Source: Mesorhizobium sp. WSM4313
Lineage (GTDB): Bacteria; Pseudomonadota; Alphaproteobacteria; Rhizobiales; Rhizobiaceae
Length of the DNA: 64,000 nucleotides
Reading direction: 5' to 3'
Assembly: GCF_002294725.1 (NCBI RefSeq)
Contig: NZ_NSFT01000003.1
Location: 372,001-436,000 of the forward strand
A program made the position numbers and the translations under genes. Shown piece by piece: positions 1-8,405 of this stretch. The notes beneath the pieces are model-generated. The model saw only the letters and a list, made by a program, of their open reading frames with translations. It was not told the DNA's origin and made no database searches. How positions within the stretch are numbered: the stretch's first letter is position 1; each line of letters begins with the position of its first letter.

Positions 1-203
1 AGGGCGCCGACGGCTTCAACATCCTGCCGCCATGGCTGCCCGGCGCGCTCGACGACTTCGTAGACCTGGTGATCCCGGAGCTGCAGCGTCGCGGCCTGTT
101 CCGCACCGCTTACGAGGGCAGCACGCTGCGCGAAAATCTTGGCCTGAGGCGACCGCAGAATCCGTGGGCGGCCGCGCGCTCGACCGTGCTCGCCGCCGAA
201 TGA
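1..203 (+). CDS. 3' end of flavin-dependent monooxygenase (NtaA/SnaA/DszA type), partial
   Basis: Only the last 66 residues lie in the window; the reading frame enters at base 3 and stops with TGA at 201-203. The stretch [19 protein letters not shown] and the later ELQRRGLFR and LRENLGL match the C-terminus of FMNH2-dependent luciferase-like monooxygenases of the nitrilotriacetate/dibenzothiophene/pristinamycin group. These enzymes oxidise organic substrates such as sulfonates or thioethers with a partner flavin reductase. The gene sits 24 bases before an SsuC-like permease, which fits a sulfur-scavenging operon. The substrate cannot be told from this fragment. Confidence 0.7.
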   Translation, partial: GADGFNILPPWLPGALDDFVDLVIPELQRRGLFRTAYEGSTLRENLGLRRPQNPWAAARSTVLAAE

Positions 204-227
204 TTCCTGACGCGAGAGGGCAAGACG

Positions 228-1076
228 ATGACTTTGCAGCATATCGAAAAGACGGTCGGTATCGGCCGGCATGAGGGTGGCAGCGGCACCGGCATGGAGC
301 CGCTGCACCTCCTGACGCGGACTTCGGCGCGAATCCTGTCGCGTTATGGCGTGCTGCTCGGCTTCCTCGTGTTCTGGCAGGTGGCAGCGAGCAGCGGCTG
401 GGTCAATTCGGCCGTGCTGCCGCCGGTCGACACGATCGTCGCGGCGCTCTGGAAGGGCCTCATTGGCGGCAGCCTGCTCGGCGACATAGCCATCAGCCTG
501 CAGCGTGCCGGCCTTGCATTCGCGGCGGCCGTCGTCGTTGCCATTCCGCTTGGCCTGGTCATGGGCCAGGCGCGTGCCGTGGAGACCGCGCTCGACCCGA
601 TCCTGCAGCTGTTCCGTCAGACCTCGGCGCTGGCGCTCTACCCGGTGTTCATCCTGCTTTTGGGACTGGGTGAAGCTTCGAAGGTGTTCGTCATCTTCTG
701 GGCGACGCTGTTTCCGCTGCTGCTCAACACCATCAGCGGCGTCAAGGAGGTCGACCCGAAGCTGCTCGAAATGGCGCGCGCCTATGGTGCCCGGCGGCTG
801 ACGATTTTCCGTCGCGTCGTGCTGCCGGGCGCGGTGCCGTCGATCTTCGTCGGCCTGCGGCTCGGCGCCACGACCGCGCTGCTGCTCTTGATCGCTTCGG
901 AGATGATCGGTGCCAACAAGGGCATCGGCTTCCAGGTGATGAATGCCCAGTACAATTTCCAGATTCCGCTGATGTTCGCGGCGATCGTCATCCTGGCGGC
1001 ACTCGGCCTGATCGCCAACCAGGTGCTGGTCGTCCTGCAGCGGCGGCTGTGTCGTTGGAATGTTTCAGCCGGCTAA
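228..1076 (+). CDS. ABC transporter permease, SsuC/TauC-like
   Basis: This 282-residue inner-membrane protein has about six hydrophobic segments and a cytoplasmic coupling loop (EMARAYGARRLTIFRRVVLP, near residues 180-200) of the EAA type used by permeases of the nitrate/sulfonate/taurine importer family. It would form the membrane channel with the ATPase and binding protein encoded just downstream. The ATG at 228 has a GAGAGGG ribosome site seven bases upstream. The protein is slightly longer than SsuC because of a hydrophilic N-terminal tail. The substrate is inferred from family and neighbours: probably aliphatic sulfonates or another organosulfur compound. Confidence 0.88.
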   Translation: MTLQHIEKTVGIGRHEGGSGTGMEPLHLLTRTSARILSRYGVLLGFLVFWQVAASSGWVNSAVLPPVDTIVAALWKGLIGGSLLGDIAISLQRAGLAFAAAVVVAIPLGLVMGQARAVETALDPILQLFRQTSALALYPVFILLLGLGEASKVFVIFWATLFPLLLNTISGVKEVDPKLLEMARAYGARRLTIFRRVVLPGAVPSIFVGLRLGATTALLLLIASEMIGANKGIGFQVMNAQYNFQIPLMFAAIVILAALGLIANQVLVVLQRRLCRWNVSAG

Positions 1077-1120
1077 GCACCCAAACCTTCACCACTCCCA
1101 AAACAACGAAAGGCTTGATC

Positions 1121-2116
1121 ATGAGCATCACCCGCCGTTCGCTTCTCCTGCGCGCTCCGCTTGCTGCCGGCATTCTCGCCGGCCTGCCGTCGATCGCTAT
1201 GGCGCAAGCCGCATCCGTCAAGATCCGCTATCTCGCCAGCCGCGGCAGCATCTCCCCGCATGAGCTGGCCGACGCGCTCGGCTATTTCAAGGGCCTCGGC
1301 ATCGAGCTCGAAAATGTCGGCTATGCCGCGGGCGGCCCGGAATCGCTGTTCGCGCTCGCGTCCGGCAGCGTCGACCTGGGCTCGGCAGCCACGCCGGCGG
1401 TGATCAACTCTATCGCCGGCGGCAACGACTTCGTCGCGGCTTATCCCAGCAACGGCATCAACAAGGATGTGAAGAGTGTCTTCTACGTGCTGGAAGACAG
1501 TCCGATCAAATCGATCGCCGACATTGCCGGCAAGACGATCTCGGTCAACACGCTCGGCGCCCATCTCGACTATACGGTGCGCGAAGCGCTGCACAGCGTT
1601 GGCCTGCCGCCGGACGCGGCCAAGCTGGTGGTGGTGCCCGGGCCGCAGCTCGAACAAACCTTGCGCTCGCGTCAGGTCGATGTCGCCGGGCTGGGTTATT
1701 GGCAAGCGACGTTTGCGGGCCAACTGGTCAGCAATGGCGGCGTGCGCGGCGTCTTCAACGATACCGACGTGCTCGGCGAAATCGCCGGTGGCTTCGTCGT
1801 GCTGCGTCGTGATTTCATCGCGGCGAATCCGGATGCGGCCCGCAACTTCGTCGAACAGTCGGCGCGCGCGTCGGACTGGTCGCGGCAAAATCCGGACGAG
1901 ACGCGCAAGCTGCTCGCCGACATTCTCAACAGGCGTGGCGAGAATGGCGAGCTGGCGCGCTACTGGACCGGCTTCGGCCTGCGCGAGAAGGCGGCGGTGA
2001 CCGACCGCGACGTCGAGTTCTGGGTGAATATCCTCGAGCGCGACGGCCGGCTGCCGAAAGGCAAGCTCAAGGCTTCCGACATTCTCTACCGTCTCGGCGA
2101 AACCAAGACCAATTGA
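1121..2116 (+). CDS. ABC transporter substrate-binding protein, SsuA-like
   Basis: This 331-residue periplasmic binding protein belongs to the SsuA/NMT1-like family. The N-terminus MSITRRSLLL followed by a hydrophobic stretch ending AMAQA is a Tat-type signal peptide with a twin arginine at residues 5-6. The family's two-lobed fold is suggested by DLGSAATPAVINSIAGG and SVNTLGAHLDYTVREAL. An in-frame GTG further upstream (1049) would overlap the permease; the ATG at 1121 places the signal peptide at the true N-terminus and is preferred. Its stop lies 17 bases before the preferred start of the ATPase gene. Confidence 0.9.
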   Translation: MSITRRSLLLRAPLAAGILAGLPSIAMAQAASVKIRYLASRGSISPHELADALGYFKGLGIELENVGYAAGGPESLFALASGSVDLGSAATPAVINSIAGGNDFVAAYPSNGINKDVKSVFYVLEDSPIKSIADIAGKTISVNTLGAHLDYTVREALHSVGLPPDAAKLVVVPGPQLEQTLRSRQVDVAGLGYWQATFAGQLVSNGGVRGVFNDTDVLGEIAGGFVVLRRDFIAANPDAARNFVEQSARASDWSRQNPDETRKLLADILNRRGENGELARYWTGFGLREKAAVTDRDVEFWVNILERDGRLPKGKLKASDILYRLGETKTN

Positions 2117-2133
2117 GCACGGAGACGCAAACC

Positions 2134-2895
2134 ATGCCCACGGCACGCGGCGGCGATGTCACGATCCGCGACCTGTCGAAATCCTTCGCACTCGGCGGGC
2201 GGCAGCTTGCCGTGCTGCGCTCGCTCAATCTCGATATCCGCTCCGGCGAATGCCTGGTCATTGTCGGGGCAAGCGGTTCCGGCAAGACGACGCTGCTGCG
2301 CATCCTTGCCGGGCTGGAGCGGGCCGACGGCGGCGCCGTCGCGATCGACGGCAAGCGGATTGAGGGCGTCGGCGAAGAGCGAGCGGTAATTTTCCAGGAG
2401 CCGCGGCTGCTGCCCTGGCTGACGGTGCTCGGCAATGTCGCCTTCGGTCTCGAAGTGCGCGGCATTGCCAAGGCGGAGGCCGAGAAGCGGGCGCGTTTCT
2501 ATATCGCCCTGGTCGGCCTTGCCGAATTCAGCGATGCGTATCCCAGGCAGCTCTCCGGCGGCATGGCGCAGCGCGTCGGCATCGCCAGGGCACTGACGGT
2601 GCAGCCGGAAATCCTGCTGCTCGACGAGCCGCTCGGGGCGCTCGACGCCATGACCAAGATCTCCATGCAGGAGGAGCTGGCGCGCATCTGGAGCGAGGAG
2701 AATGTCACCATGGTCATGGTGACCCATGACCTTGAAGAGGCGATCTATCTTGCCGACAGGGTGCTGATCCTGCCCAGGGAGAAAGGCGGCGCGGCGCGAC
2801 TGATCGATGTCGACCTACCGCGGCCGCGCGAGCGCAGCGAAAGCCGCTTCGTGCGCTATCGCGAGGAGTTGCTACGCGAGTTCGGCCTGCACTAG
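2134..2895 (+). CDS. ABC transporter ATP-binding protein, SsuB-like
   Basis: This is the 253-residue ATPase of the importer. Visible motifs are Walker A (GASGSGKTT), the Q-loop around IFQEPRLLPW, the ABC signature LSGGMAQR, Walker B (ILLLDEPLG) and the H-loop (VMVTHD), all typical of the SsuB/TauB/NrtD group. A TTG at 2113 would give seven more residues and overlap the previous stop, but the ATG at 2134 has GGAG (2121-2124) nine bases upstream and is the better start. It is the third gene of the permease-binding protein-ATPase operon and its last gene. Confidence 0.9.
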   Translation: MPTARGGDVTIRDLSKSFALGGRQLAVLRSLNLDIRSGECLVIVGASGSGKTTLLRILAGLERADGGAVAIDGKRIEGVGEERAVIFQEPRLLPWLTVLGNVAFGLEVRGIAKAEAEKRARFYIALVGLAEFSDAYPRQLSGGMAQRVGIARALTVQPEILLLDEPLGALDAMTKISMQEELARIWSEENVTMVMVTHDLEEAIYLADRVLILPREKGGAARLIDVDLPRPRERSESRFVRYREELLREFGLH

Positions 2896-2898
2896 GTT

Positions 2899-2918
2899 GA
2901 TATTCAGGTGATGCCGGC
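2899..2918 (+). repeat. 20 bp repeat shared with the palindrome at 23313
   Basis: These 20 bases, four bases after the ATPase stop codon, are identical to 23322-23341, which forms part of the left arm of a long palindrome behind the metallo-hydrolase gene. The central core and right arm of that palindrome are absent here, so this looks like a half-element or relic. Confidence 0.6.
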
Positions 2919-2934
2919 TCGATCTTGATCTCAA

Positions 2935-3384
2935 TTAGCCTTCGGCGGTGTCCACCACCTGGCCGCCGCTTAAAGCATTGCGCAGCGCCTGGATTTGCCG
3001 GTTCAGAGCATCGAGTTCAGCCAGCTTCATGCCTGAGCGCTCGATCAGGGTCTCGTTCAGACAATTGCACCGGACCAACAGCGCACGTCCGGCGGCGGTC
3101 AGGTCGACCTGCACCTGGCGCTCGTCCGTCTGGCTGCGCTGGCGGGTGACAAGGCCAGCCTGTTCCATGCGTTTCACCAGCGGCGTGATGGTGCTCGATT
3201 CGAGGGCCAGCCGATGCGCGATGCTGCCCACCGACATGCCGTCCGTCTCTCCCAGCGCATTGAGCACGAGATATTGCGGATAGGTGATCCCCATCTCGTC
3301 CAGCATCGGCTTGTAGGTGCGGTTGATCGCCATGCTGGTGGCGTAGAGGGTGAAGCAGAGCTGATTGTCCAACGGGAGAGGCAC
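2935..3384 (-). CDS. MarR-family repressor, OhrR-like
   Basis: This 149-residue winged-helix regulator starts LDNQLCFTLYATSMAINRTYKPML, the OhrR pattern in which the single N-terminal cysteine (Cys10 here) senses organic hydroperoxides. The later TYPQYLVLNALGE and the basic wing (KRMEQAGLVTRQRSQTDERQ) fit the same family. The start is GTG with AAAGGA about eight bases upstream. It is transcribed away from the haloperoxidase-type hydrolase at 3531, so it probably represses that gene and itself through the palindromic sites in the 146-base gap. Peroxide sensing is inferred from the cysteine; no Ohr protein is encoded nearby. Confidence 0.8.
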   Translation of the reverse strand: MPLPLDNQLCFTLYATSMAINRTYKPMLDEMGITYPQYLVLNALGETDGMSVGSIAHRLALESSTITPLVKRMEQAGLVTRQRSQTDERQVQVDLTAAGRALLVRCNCLNETLIERSGMKLAELDALNRQIQALRNALSGGQVVDTAEG

Positions 3385-3432
3385 GGCGCATTCCTTTGCC
3401 GACTGAGCATCATTTATGTACCACGGGAAATG

Positions 3433-3520
3433 GTATCGCGATACATTTTTTCGTGGACAAGGCTCTCGATCTTCATTTACGAGATGGTTATCGCGAATAT
3501 TGTTTATCGCGCTAATATAA
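3433..3520. promoter_or_regulatory. Candidate MarR operator region with repeated TATCGCG
   Basis: The gap between the divergent MarR and hydrolase genes holds a perfect 12 bp palindrome, GTATCGCGATAC (3433-3444), and two further copies of TTATCGCG (3488-3495 and 3504-3511) in AT-rich surroundings next to the hydrolase ribosome site. Repeated half-sites in a divergent promoter region are the usual layout for a MarR-type autoregulated switch. Binding is inferred, not shown. Confidence 0.55.
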
Positions 3521-3530
3521 GGAGATTGAG

Positions 3531-4388
3531 ATGACCTCGCAGACCAAGTCGGGTTCGGGCAGCGGCACGATCACCACGAAGGACGGAACACAGATCTTCT
3601 ACAAGGACTGGGGGACTGGCCAGCCGGTCGTCTTCCACCATGGCTGGCCGCTGAGCAGCGACGACTGGGACGCCCAGATGCTGTTCTTCCTGGCACAGGG
3701 CTACCGCGTCATCGCCCATGACCGGCGCGGCCATGGCAGGTCCAGCCAGACCGATACCGGCAACGAGATGGACACCTATGCCGCGGATGTGGCGGCGCTC
3801 GCGGAACATCTCGACCTCAAGGATGCCATCCACGTCGGTCATTCGACAGGCGGCGGCGAGGTCGCGCGCTATGTCGCGCAACATGGCGGCGGAGGCCGCG
3901 TCGCCAAGGCCGTGCTGATCGGCGCGGTGCCGCCGATCATGTTGAAGACGCCGGCCAATCCCGGCGGCCTGCCGATCGAGGTGTTCGACGGTTTCCGCGC
4001 GGCGCTGGCGGCCAACCGGGCACAGTTCTTCCACGACGTGCCGGCCGGCCCGTTCTACGGCTTCAACCGTCCCGGCGCCCAGGCTTCCGAAGGTGTCATC
4101 GACAATTGGTGGCGCCAGGGCATGATGGGCGGCGCCAAGGCGCATTACGACTGCATCAAGGCCTTCTCAGAAACAGACTTCACCGAGGACCTGAAGAAAA
4201 TCGACGTGCCGGTGCTGGTCATGCATGGCGACGATGACCAGATCGTCCCGATCGCCGACTCCGCGCTCCTCTCGATCAAGCTGCTCAAGAAGGGCGAGCT
4301 CAAGGTTTACAAGGGCTTTCCGCACGGCATGGCAACGACCCATGCGGATGTCATCAACGCCGACCTGCTGGCCTTCTTCAAGGCCTGA
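3531..4388 (+). CDS. Alpha/beta hydrolase, cofactor-free haloperoxidase/arylesterase type
   Basis: This 285-residue protein has the full serine hydrolase triad: Ser105 in GHSTGGG, Asp236 in HGDDDQIVP and His265 in GFPHGM. The oxyanion region [12 protein letters not shown] and the core RRGHGRS place it among non-heme chloroperoxidases (perhydrolases), which form peracids or hydrolyse aryl esters. Eight extra N-terminal residues precede the [17 protein letters not shown] start of the domain. AAGGAG lies six bases before the ATG. Its divergent OhrR-like neighbour suggests induction by organic peroxide or a related electrophile. The natural substrate is unknown. Confidence 0.88.
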   Translation: MTSQTKSGSGSGTITTKDGTQIFYKDWGTGQPVVFHHGWPLSSDDWDAQMLFFLAQGYRVIAHDRRGHGRSSQTDTGNEMDTYAADVAALAEHLDLKDAIHVGHSTGGGEVARYVAQHGGGGRVAKAVLIGAVPPIMLKTPANPGGLPIEVFDGFRAALAANRAQFFHDVPAGPFYGFNRPGAQASEGVIDNWWRQGMMGGAKAHYDCIKAFSETDFTEDLKKIDVPVLVMHGDDDQIVPIADSALLSIKLLKKGELKVYKGFPHGMATTHADVINADLLAFFKA

Positions 4389-4410
4389 GGCTGGCCGCCA
4401 AAACGCGAAA

Positions 4411-4434
4411 GCACCCGCCCTCGGGCGGGTGCTG
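4411..4434 (+). terminator. Hairpin after the hydrolase gene
   Basis: A perfect 10 bp stem (AGCACCCGCC paired with GGCGGGTGCT) with a four-base loop CTCG begins 22 bases after the hydrolase stop. It has the form of an intrinsic terminator, although the following bases (GTAAGAT) hold no clear T-run. Confidence 0.65.
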
Positions 4435-4500
4435 TAAGATGACGGATCATCGTTTCGCGGTTGGGCGGGGCGCTCGATATTGTCCCTATGCCGTCCTTTC

Positions 4501-4537
4501 GATATCGGCGAGAAGTCAGCGCCCGGCCGCCGATATC
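4501..4537 (+). promoter_or_regulatory. 10 bp inverted repeat in the leader of the glycosyltransferase
   Basis: GATATCGGCG (4501-4510) and its exact reverse complement (4528-4537) are separated by 17 bases, about 60 bases before a short leader reading frame. It could be an operator for a dimeric regulator or an RNA hairpin in the leader. No regulator gene is adjacent that would identify it. Confidence 0.45.
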
Positions 4538-4595
4538 ATCTCCAGACTCGGCACCGAAAAATGGTACTGTCGCCTCTGAAGAAGGGGGCAAAAAA

Positions 4596-4658
4596 ATGAG
4601 TGCCGTCGTAGGATCGCTGCTTGATGCCGGCGATTGCAGCATCACGCTGATCCGATGA
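4596..4658 (+). CDS. Possible 20-residue leader peptide coupled to the glycosyltransferase
   Basis: ATG at 4596 lies behind a strong purine-rich ribosome site (GAAGGGGG) and opens MSAVVGSLLDAGDCSITLIR, ending TGA at 4656-4658. This stop overlaps the glycosyltransferase start as ATGA, the classical arrangement for translational coupling. The downstream ATG has no ribosome site of its own, which supports the idea that ribosomes reach it by finishing this peptide. The peptide has no recognised motif and only conservation or ribosome profiling would confirm it. Confidence 0.4.
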   Translation: MSAVVGSLLDAGDCSITLIR

Positions 4659-5941
4659 GATATGTTTCGCTGGGAACGTATCCGATCCGGCAGCCGGTCC
4701 AGGGCGGCCAGCTGCGGGCGAACGCCATCCACAAGGTCCTGCGGGATTGTGGATGGGAAACACGCCATGTCCTCGTTACTCCCAACCGCGGCGCCAGGCG
4801 GGAAATGGAGGCCGGCGATCTTTTCATCGAGATGCCGCGCCGGTTTCGCAAGCAGATGGCCAGGCGCAAATGGCGTTCCGATGTCGCCACCGCCGAATTC
4901 ATCGCGCGCAGCAGCTCCCATCGCCTTGAAATCGCAAGATTTCTCGACGACTTCAGGCCGGATGTCATTGCCGTGGAGCAAGGCTGGCTTTGGCCGGCTT
5001 TGCGTGAGTATGTTGAAACGTGCTCGCCCGAGGCGAATTTTTCAATCCTCTACAGCTCGCACAATGTCGAACAGCACTTGCTGGCGCAAGAGGCCGCGAT
5101 TGCCGGCGCGGGAACGGACCTCTGGAGCGCTCGACGTGCGGCGGACATCGAGTCCGATCTTGCCGCAAAGGCGGACCTGGTGGTCGCGGTCAGCGAGCAG
5201 GATGCAGCCCATTTTCGCAAGCTCAATCCAAGCGTGGTGGTCGCCGCCAACGGCGTATGGCCGCGGGAAACGCCCGTCGGCCTCGATCGTTGGGCATCGC
5301 GGTTCGCCGGCCTGCGCACGGCGCTATTCATCGGGTCGGGCCATCCGCCCAACGCCCGCGGTTTTCTCCAGATGACGGATCCGGACCTTGGTTTTCTCTC
5401 AGCCTCGGAGCGGATTGTGGTGGTCGGCGGCGTTGCCGACCAGATCCGCAACGATCCCGGATTCCTGCGGCATCGTGGCGCCGACAATGCCCGGATCGAG
5501 TTGCTTGGCATGCAGGACGGCGCGGCCCTCGGCGCGCTGATCGAGCTTGCCGACGTCGTGATGCTTCCGATCGTCGAGGGCGGCGGCACGAATATCAAGA
5601 CCGCGGAAGCGCTGTACAACCGCAAGCCGATCGTGGCGACATCCTTCGCGTTGCGCGGCTACGAGCAATTCAAGCATTGGCCGAATGTCCGGCTGGCGGA
5701 CAGGCCGGAAGACTTCCGGGATGTGCTTGCCCAGGCGCTGAGAAGCGAACCGGAAGCGCTGAATTCGGCGGACATCGCGCAGCTCGACACGCTGCTTTGG
5801 AGTTCGACGCTCCGAAAGCTTCCCGAGCTGTTCGCGGCGCTGCCGAGGCGGCAACGCCAGCCGGCGGCGAACCCGGCAGATGGCCCGGGCCGCTTTCTTC
5901 ACGGCCTTTTGCAACGCCTGGGTTTGAGGGGAAAGAGCTGA
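4655..5941 (+). CDS. Glycosyltransferase, GT4-like (GT-B fold)
   Basis: This 428-residue protein has the two-domain GT-B layout. The N-terminal half opens MRYVSLGTYPIRQPVQGGQL, with YSSHNVEQHL and LVVAVSEQDAAHF at the domain boundary. The C-terminal nucleotide-sugar half carries FIGSGHPPNARGF and VEGGGTNIKTAEAL, where the last glutamate is the usual donor-binding residue. It probably transfers a sugar in polysaccharide or glycolipid synthesis; the sugar is unknown. A TTG at 4634 would add seven residues, but the ATG at 4655 overlaps a well-initiated short frame and is preferred. It stands alone, with hairpins on both sides, so it appears monocistronic. Confidence 0.75.
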   Translation: MRYVSLGTYPIRQPVQGGQLRANAIHKVLRDCGWETRHVLVTPNRGARREMEAGDLFIEMPRRFRKQMARRKWRSDVATAEFIARSSSHRLEIARFLDDFRPDVIAVEQGWLWPALREYVETCSPEANFSILYSSHNVEQHLLAQEAAIAGAGTDLWSARRAADIESDLAAKADLVVAVSEQDAAHFRKLNPSVVVAANGVWPRETPVGLDRWASRFAGLRTALFIGSGHPPNARGFLQMTDPDLGFLSASERIVVVGGVADQIRNDPGFLRHRGADNARIELLGMQDGAALGALIELADVVMLPIVEGGGTNIKTAEALYNRKPIVATSFALRGYEQFKHWPNVRLADRPEDFRDVLAQALRSEPEALNSADIAQLDTLLWSSTLRKLPELFAALPRRQRQPAANPADGPGRFLHGLLQRLGLRGKS

Positions 5942-6001
5942 TCTCGTCGCGAGGGAAGAACCTGCTTGTTGGGTAAAGCGAGCGTCGCGCCATAGGATGC
6001 C

Positions 6002-6049
6002 GCCGCCGGCTCCGGAACCTTCAAGGCTCCGAGCCCGGCGGCGATCTTT
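6002..6049 (+). terminator. Intrinsic terminator after the glycosyltransferase
   Basis: GCCGCCGG (6002-6009) pairs with CCGGCGGC (6035-6042), with further pairing inside between CTCCGGA and TCCGAG, and the stem is followed by GATCTTTTGTT. It lies about 60 bases after the stop and 36 bases before the convergent MFS gene ends. Confidence 0.65.
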
Positions 6050-6084
6050 TGTTGAACGGCAGCTTGGCCGCTGATCCGATCGGC

Positions 6085-7314
6085 TCAGGCCTTCCGGGCT
6101 TCCTTCATGTTGGGCAGGAACACAGTCAGCAGGCCAAGCAAGGGCAGGTACGAGCAGATCTGGTAGACGAAGTCGATGCCCTTCATGTCGGCGACGACGC
6201 CGAGCACCGCGGCGGCGATGCCGCCCATGCCGAAGGCGAAGCCGAAAAAGATGCCGGCGATCATACCGACGCGGCCCGGAACCAGCTCCTGCGCGAAGAC
6301 GACGATGTTGGAGAAGGCCGACGACAGGATCAGGCCGATCAGCACGGTGAGCACCATCGTCCATTCCAGATTGGCGTAGGGCAGCGCCAGCGTGAACGGC
6401 AGCACACCGACAATCGAGAACCAGATCATAGCCTTCTGGCCGTAGCGGTCGCCGAAGGGGCCGCCGAGCAGGATGCCCAGCGCCGAGGCGCCGAGGAAGA
6501 GGAACAGCATCACCTGGCTCATCTGCACCGAAACGCCGAATTTATGCATGGCGTAGAAGGTGTAGTAGCTGGAGAGCGAGGCGATATAGGCGTTCTTGGT
6601 CAGTACCAGCAGTGTCAGCACGGCCAACGCCCACATGACCTTCTTGCGCGCGAAGGGCGAGACATGGGCAGCCTGCTTACGGGTGGCCAGCGAGGCGCGC
6701 AGCCGGCTGTACCAGCCGCCGACCCGCCACAGAACGACGATGCCGATCAGCGAGCCGACGGCGAACCAGGAAATGCTGGTCTGGCCGAACGGCACGACGA
6801 TGAAGGCGGCGAGCAGCGGGCCCATGGCCTGGCCGAAATTGCCGCCCACCTGGAACAGCGATTGCGCCAGGCCGAAGCGGCCGCCCGAGGCGAAGCGGGC
6901 GATACGCGAGGATTCCGGATGGAAGATCGCCGAGCCGATGCCGATCAGCGAGGCGCCGATCAGCAGCAGCCAGTAATGGCCGGCATGGGCGAGCACCACC
7001 AGGCCGACCAGCGACGAGGCCATGCCCCAGGGCAAGGAGTAGGGCATCGGCTTCTTGTCGGTGATCATGCCGATCACCGGCTGCAGCAGCGAGGCCGTCA
7101 CCTGGAAGGTGAAGGTCAGGAGGCCGATCTGCCAGAAATCGAGACCGTAATTGTCCTTGAGCAGCGGATAGATCGCCGAAAGCAGCGACTGCATGATGTC
7201 GTTGACGCAGTGGCAGAAGCTCACCGCAAGAATGACGGTGAAGGCCGTCGCTTGCGCCGAGATGTTGCTTGCCGGCGCCGGTGCGGCGACGGAGGTGGCG
7301 GTCGTATCAGTCAA
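6085..7314 (-). CDS. fsr: MFS transporter, fosmidomycin-resistance (Fsr) type
   Basis: This is a 409-residue inner-membrane drug/proton antiporter with about twelve hydrophobic segments. The segments HCVNDIMQSLLSAIYPLLK and GIGSAIFHPESSRIA are the hallmarks of the Fsr subgroup of the major facilitator superfamily, known for export of fosmidomycin and related compounds. The best start is TTG at 7314 with GGAG seven bases upstream; reading further upstream runs into a dispersed palindromic repeat and is rejected. A divergent AraC-type regulator at 7482 is the likely controller. Confidence 0.85.
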   Translation of the reverse strand: MTDTTATSVAAPAPASNISAQATAFTVILAVSFCHCVNDIMQSLLSAIYPLLKDNYGLDFWQIGLLTFTFQVTASLLQPVIGMITDKKPMPYSLPWGMASSLVGLVVLAHAGHYWLLLIGASLIGIGSAIFHPESSRIARFASGGRFGLAQSLFQVGGNFGQAMGPLLAAFIVVPFGQTSISWFAVGSLIGIVVLWRVGGWYSRLRASLATRKQAAHVSPFARKKVMWALAVLTLLVLTKNAYIASLSSYYTFYAMHKFGVSVQMSQVMLFLFLGASALGILLGGPFGDRYGQKAMIWFSIVGVLPFTLALPYANLEWTMVLTVLIGLILSSAFSNIVVFAQELVPGRVGMIAGIFFGFAFGMGGIAAAVLGVVADMKGIDFVYQICSYLPLLGLLTVFLPNMKEARKA

Positions 7315-7340
7315 GGCAATGCTCCGTAGTCTCTTGTTGG

Positions 7341-7388
7341 AGCATGATCTTTTCCGAAAACCGGTTCCCACTTTTCGGGATCATGCTC
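7341..7388. repeat. Dispersed 48 bp palindromic element
   Basis: AGCATGATC at the left end pairs with GATCATGCT at the right end, and the inner CCGAAAA pairs with TTTTCGG around the centre CCGGTTCCCAC. From general knowledge this sequence type recurs between genes in Mesorhizobium and related genomes. It lies between the divergent Fsr and AraC genes, so it could affect their promoters. Confidence 0.7.
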
Positions 7389-7481
7389 TGGGCGGGCCGA
7401 ACCGCAGCCGGCCTTATAGGCCCGTTGCCAAGCGACTTCTTTCGTGGTTTGGTCCAATAGTTTCGCAAGTGGGCCACATCG

Positions 7482-8351
7482 ATGTCGCATGGCAAGGAGA
7501 TATTCAAGGGCGACGCCGCCGAGCTCGGCCGGCTGCATGAAAGCCGCTGGCAATGGCTGGAACAGGCTGTCGGGCCGGCGGTCGCGCTGCCGACCGAATA
7601 TCCGGACGGCTATCACGTGCCGCAGCACCGCCACAGCCGCAGCCAGCTGCTGCACGCGCTGGTCGGCGTGGTCCTGGTGACGACCAGGCATGGGCGCTGG
7701 ATGGTGCCGCCCGACCATGCGATGTGGATACCAGCCGGCATCGAGCATTCCGTCGAGATGCTGGGCGACGTCTCGATGCGCTCGGTCTATGTGATGCCGG
7801 GCGCCATTGCCGGCCTGCCGGACAGCTTGCGCGTCGTCGGCATTACCGAGCTGATGCACAGCCTGATCGTCGAATCGGAGAAGCTGCCGCAGGGCGGCGA
7901 GCTCGAAGGGCGGGCGGCGCTCGTCATGGGACTGCTGCTGCACGAGATCCCGAACCTGCCGGAACGGCCGCTCGGCTTGCCTTTCCCGTCCGATCCGAAG
8001 CTCGCGGCGCTTTGCCGGCGTTTCGTGGCGGCCCCTTCGCCGCATGCGACGATCGACGAATGGGCGGATGCCGCGGGCATGAGCCGGCGCTCTTTCACCC
8101 GCGCCTTCCATCGCCAGACCGGGCTGTCGCTGTCGACCTGGCGCCAGCAGGCCTGCCTTTTCGCGGCGTTGCCAAGGCTCGCCGACGGCGAGCCGATCAC
8201 CAGGGTGGCGCTCGATCTCGGCTATGACAGCGTGCCGGCCTTTATCACCATGTTCAAGCGCATGCTCGGCACCTCGCCGCGCGGCTATATGCGCAGAGCG
8301 CGCGATGCCGGTGAGAACCCGCGCCGCACAGGCGGTCCGATCGCCGCGTGA
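7482..8351 (+). CDS. AraC-family transcriptional regulator with cupin sensor
   Basis: This 289-residue protein has an N-terminal cupin-like part with HVPQHRHSRSQLLHALVGVV and MVPPDHAMWIPAGIEHSVEM (residues 45-95). A C-terminal double helix-turn-helix follows: WADAAGMSRRSFTRAFHRQTG and ITRVALDLGYDSVPAFITMFKR, ending GTSPRGY. Such proteins bind a small ligand in the cupin and switch a neighbouring transporter or enzyme. It is divergent from the Fsr pump, its most likely target. The ligand cannot be predicted. Confidence 0.85.
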   Translation: MSHGKEIFKGDAAELGRLHESRWQWLEQAVGPAVALPTEYPDGYHVPQHRHSRSQLLHALVGVVLVTTRHGRWMVPPDHAMWIPAGIEHSVEMLGDVSMRSVYVMPGAIAGLPDSLRVVGITELMHSLIVESEKLPQGGELEGRAALVMGLLLHEIPNLPERPLGLPFPSDPKLAALCRRFVAAPSPHATIDEWADAAGMSRRSFTRAFHRQTGLSLSTWRQQACLFAALPRLADGEPITRVALDLGYDSVPAFITMFKRMLGTSPRGYMRRARDAGENPRRTGGPIAA

Positions 8352-8405
8352 AACAGCGCCCGGCGGCATTGAGCCGGTGTGCCGGTTCTCGGCCTAGCGC
8401 CAATT

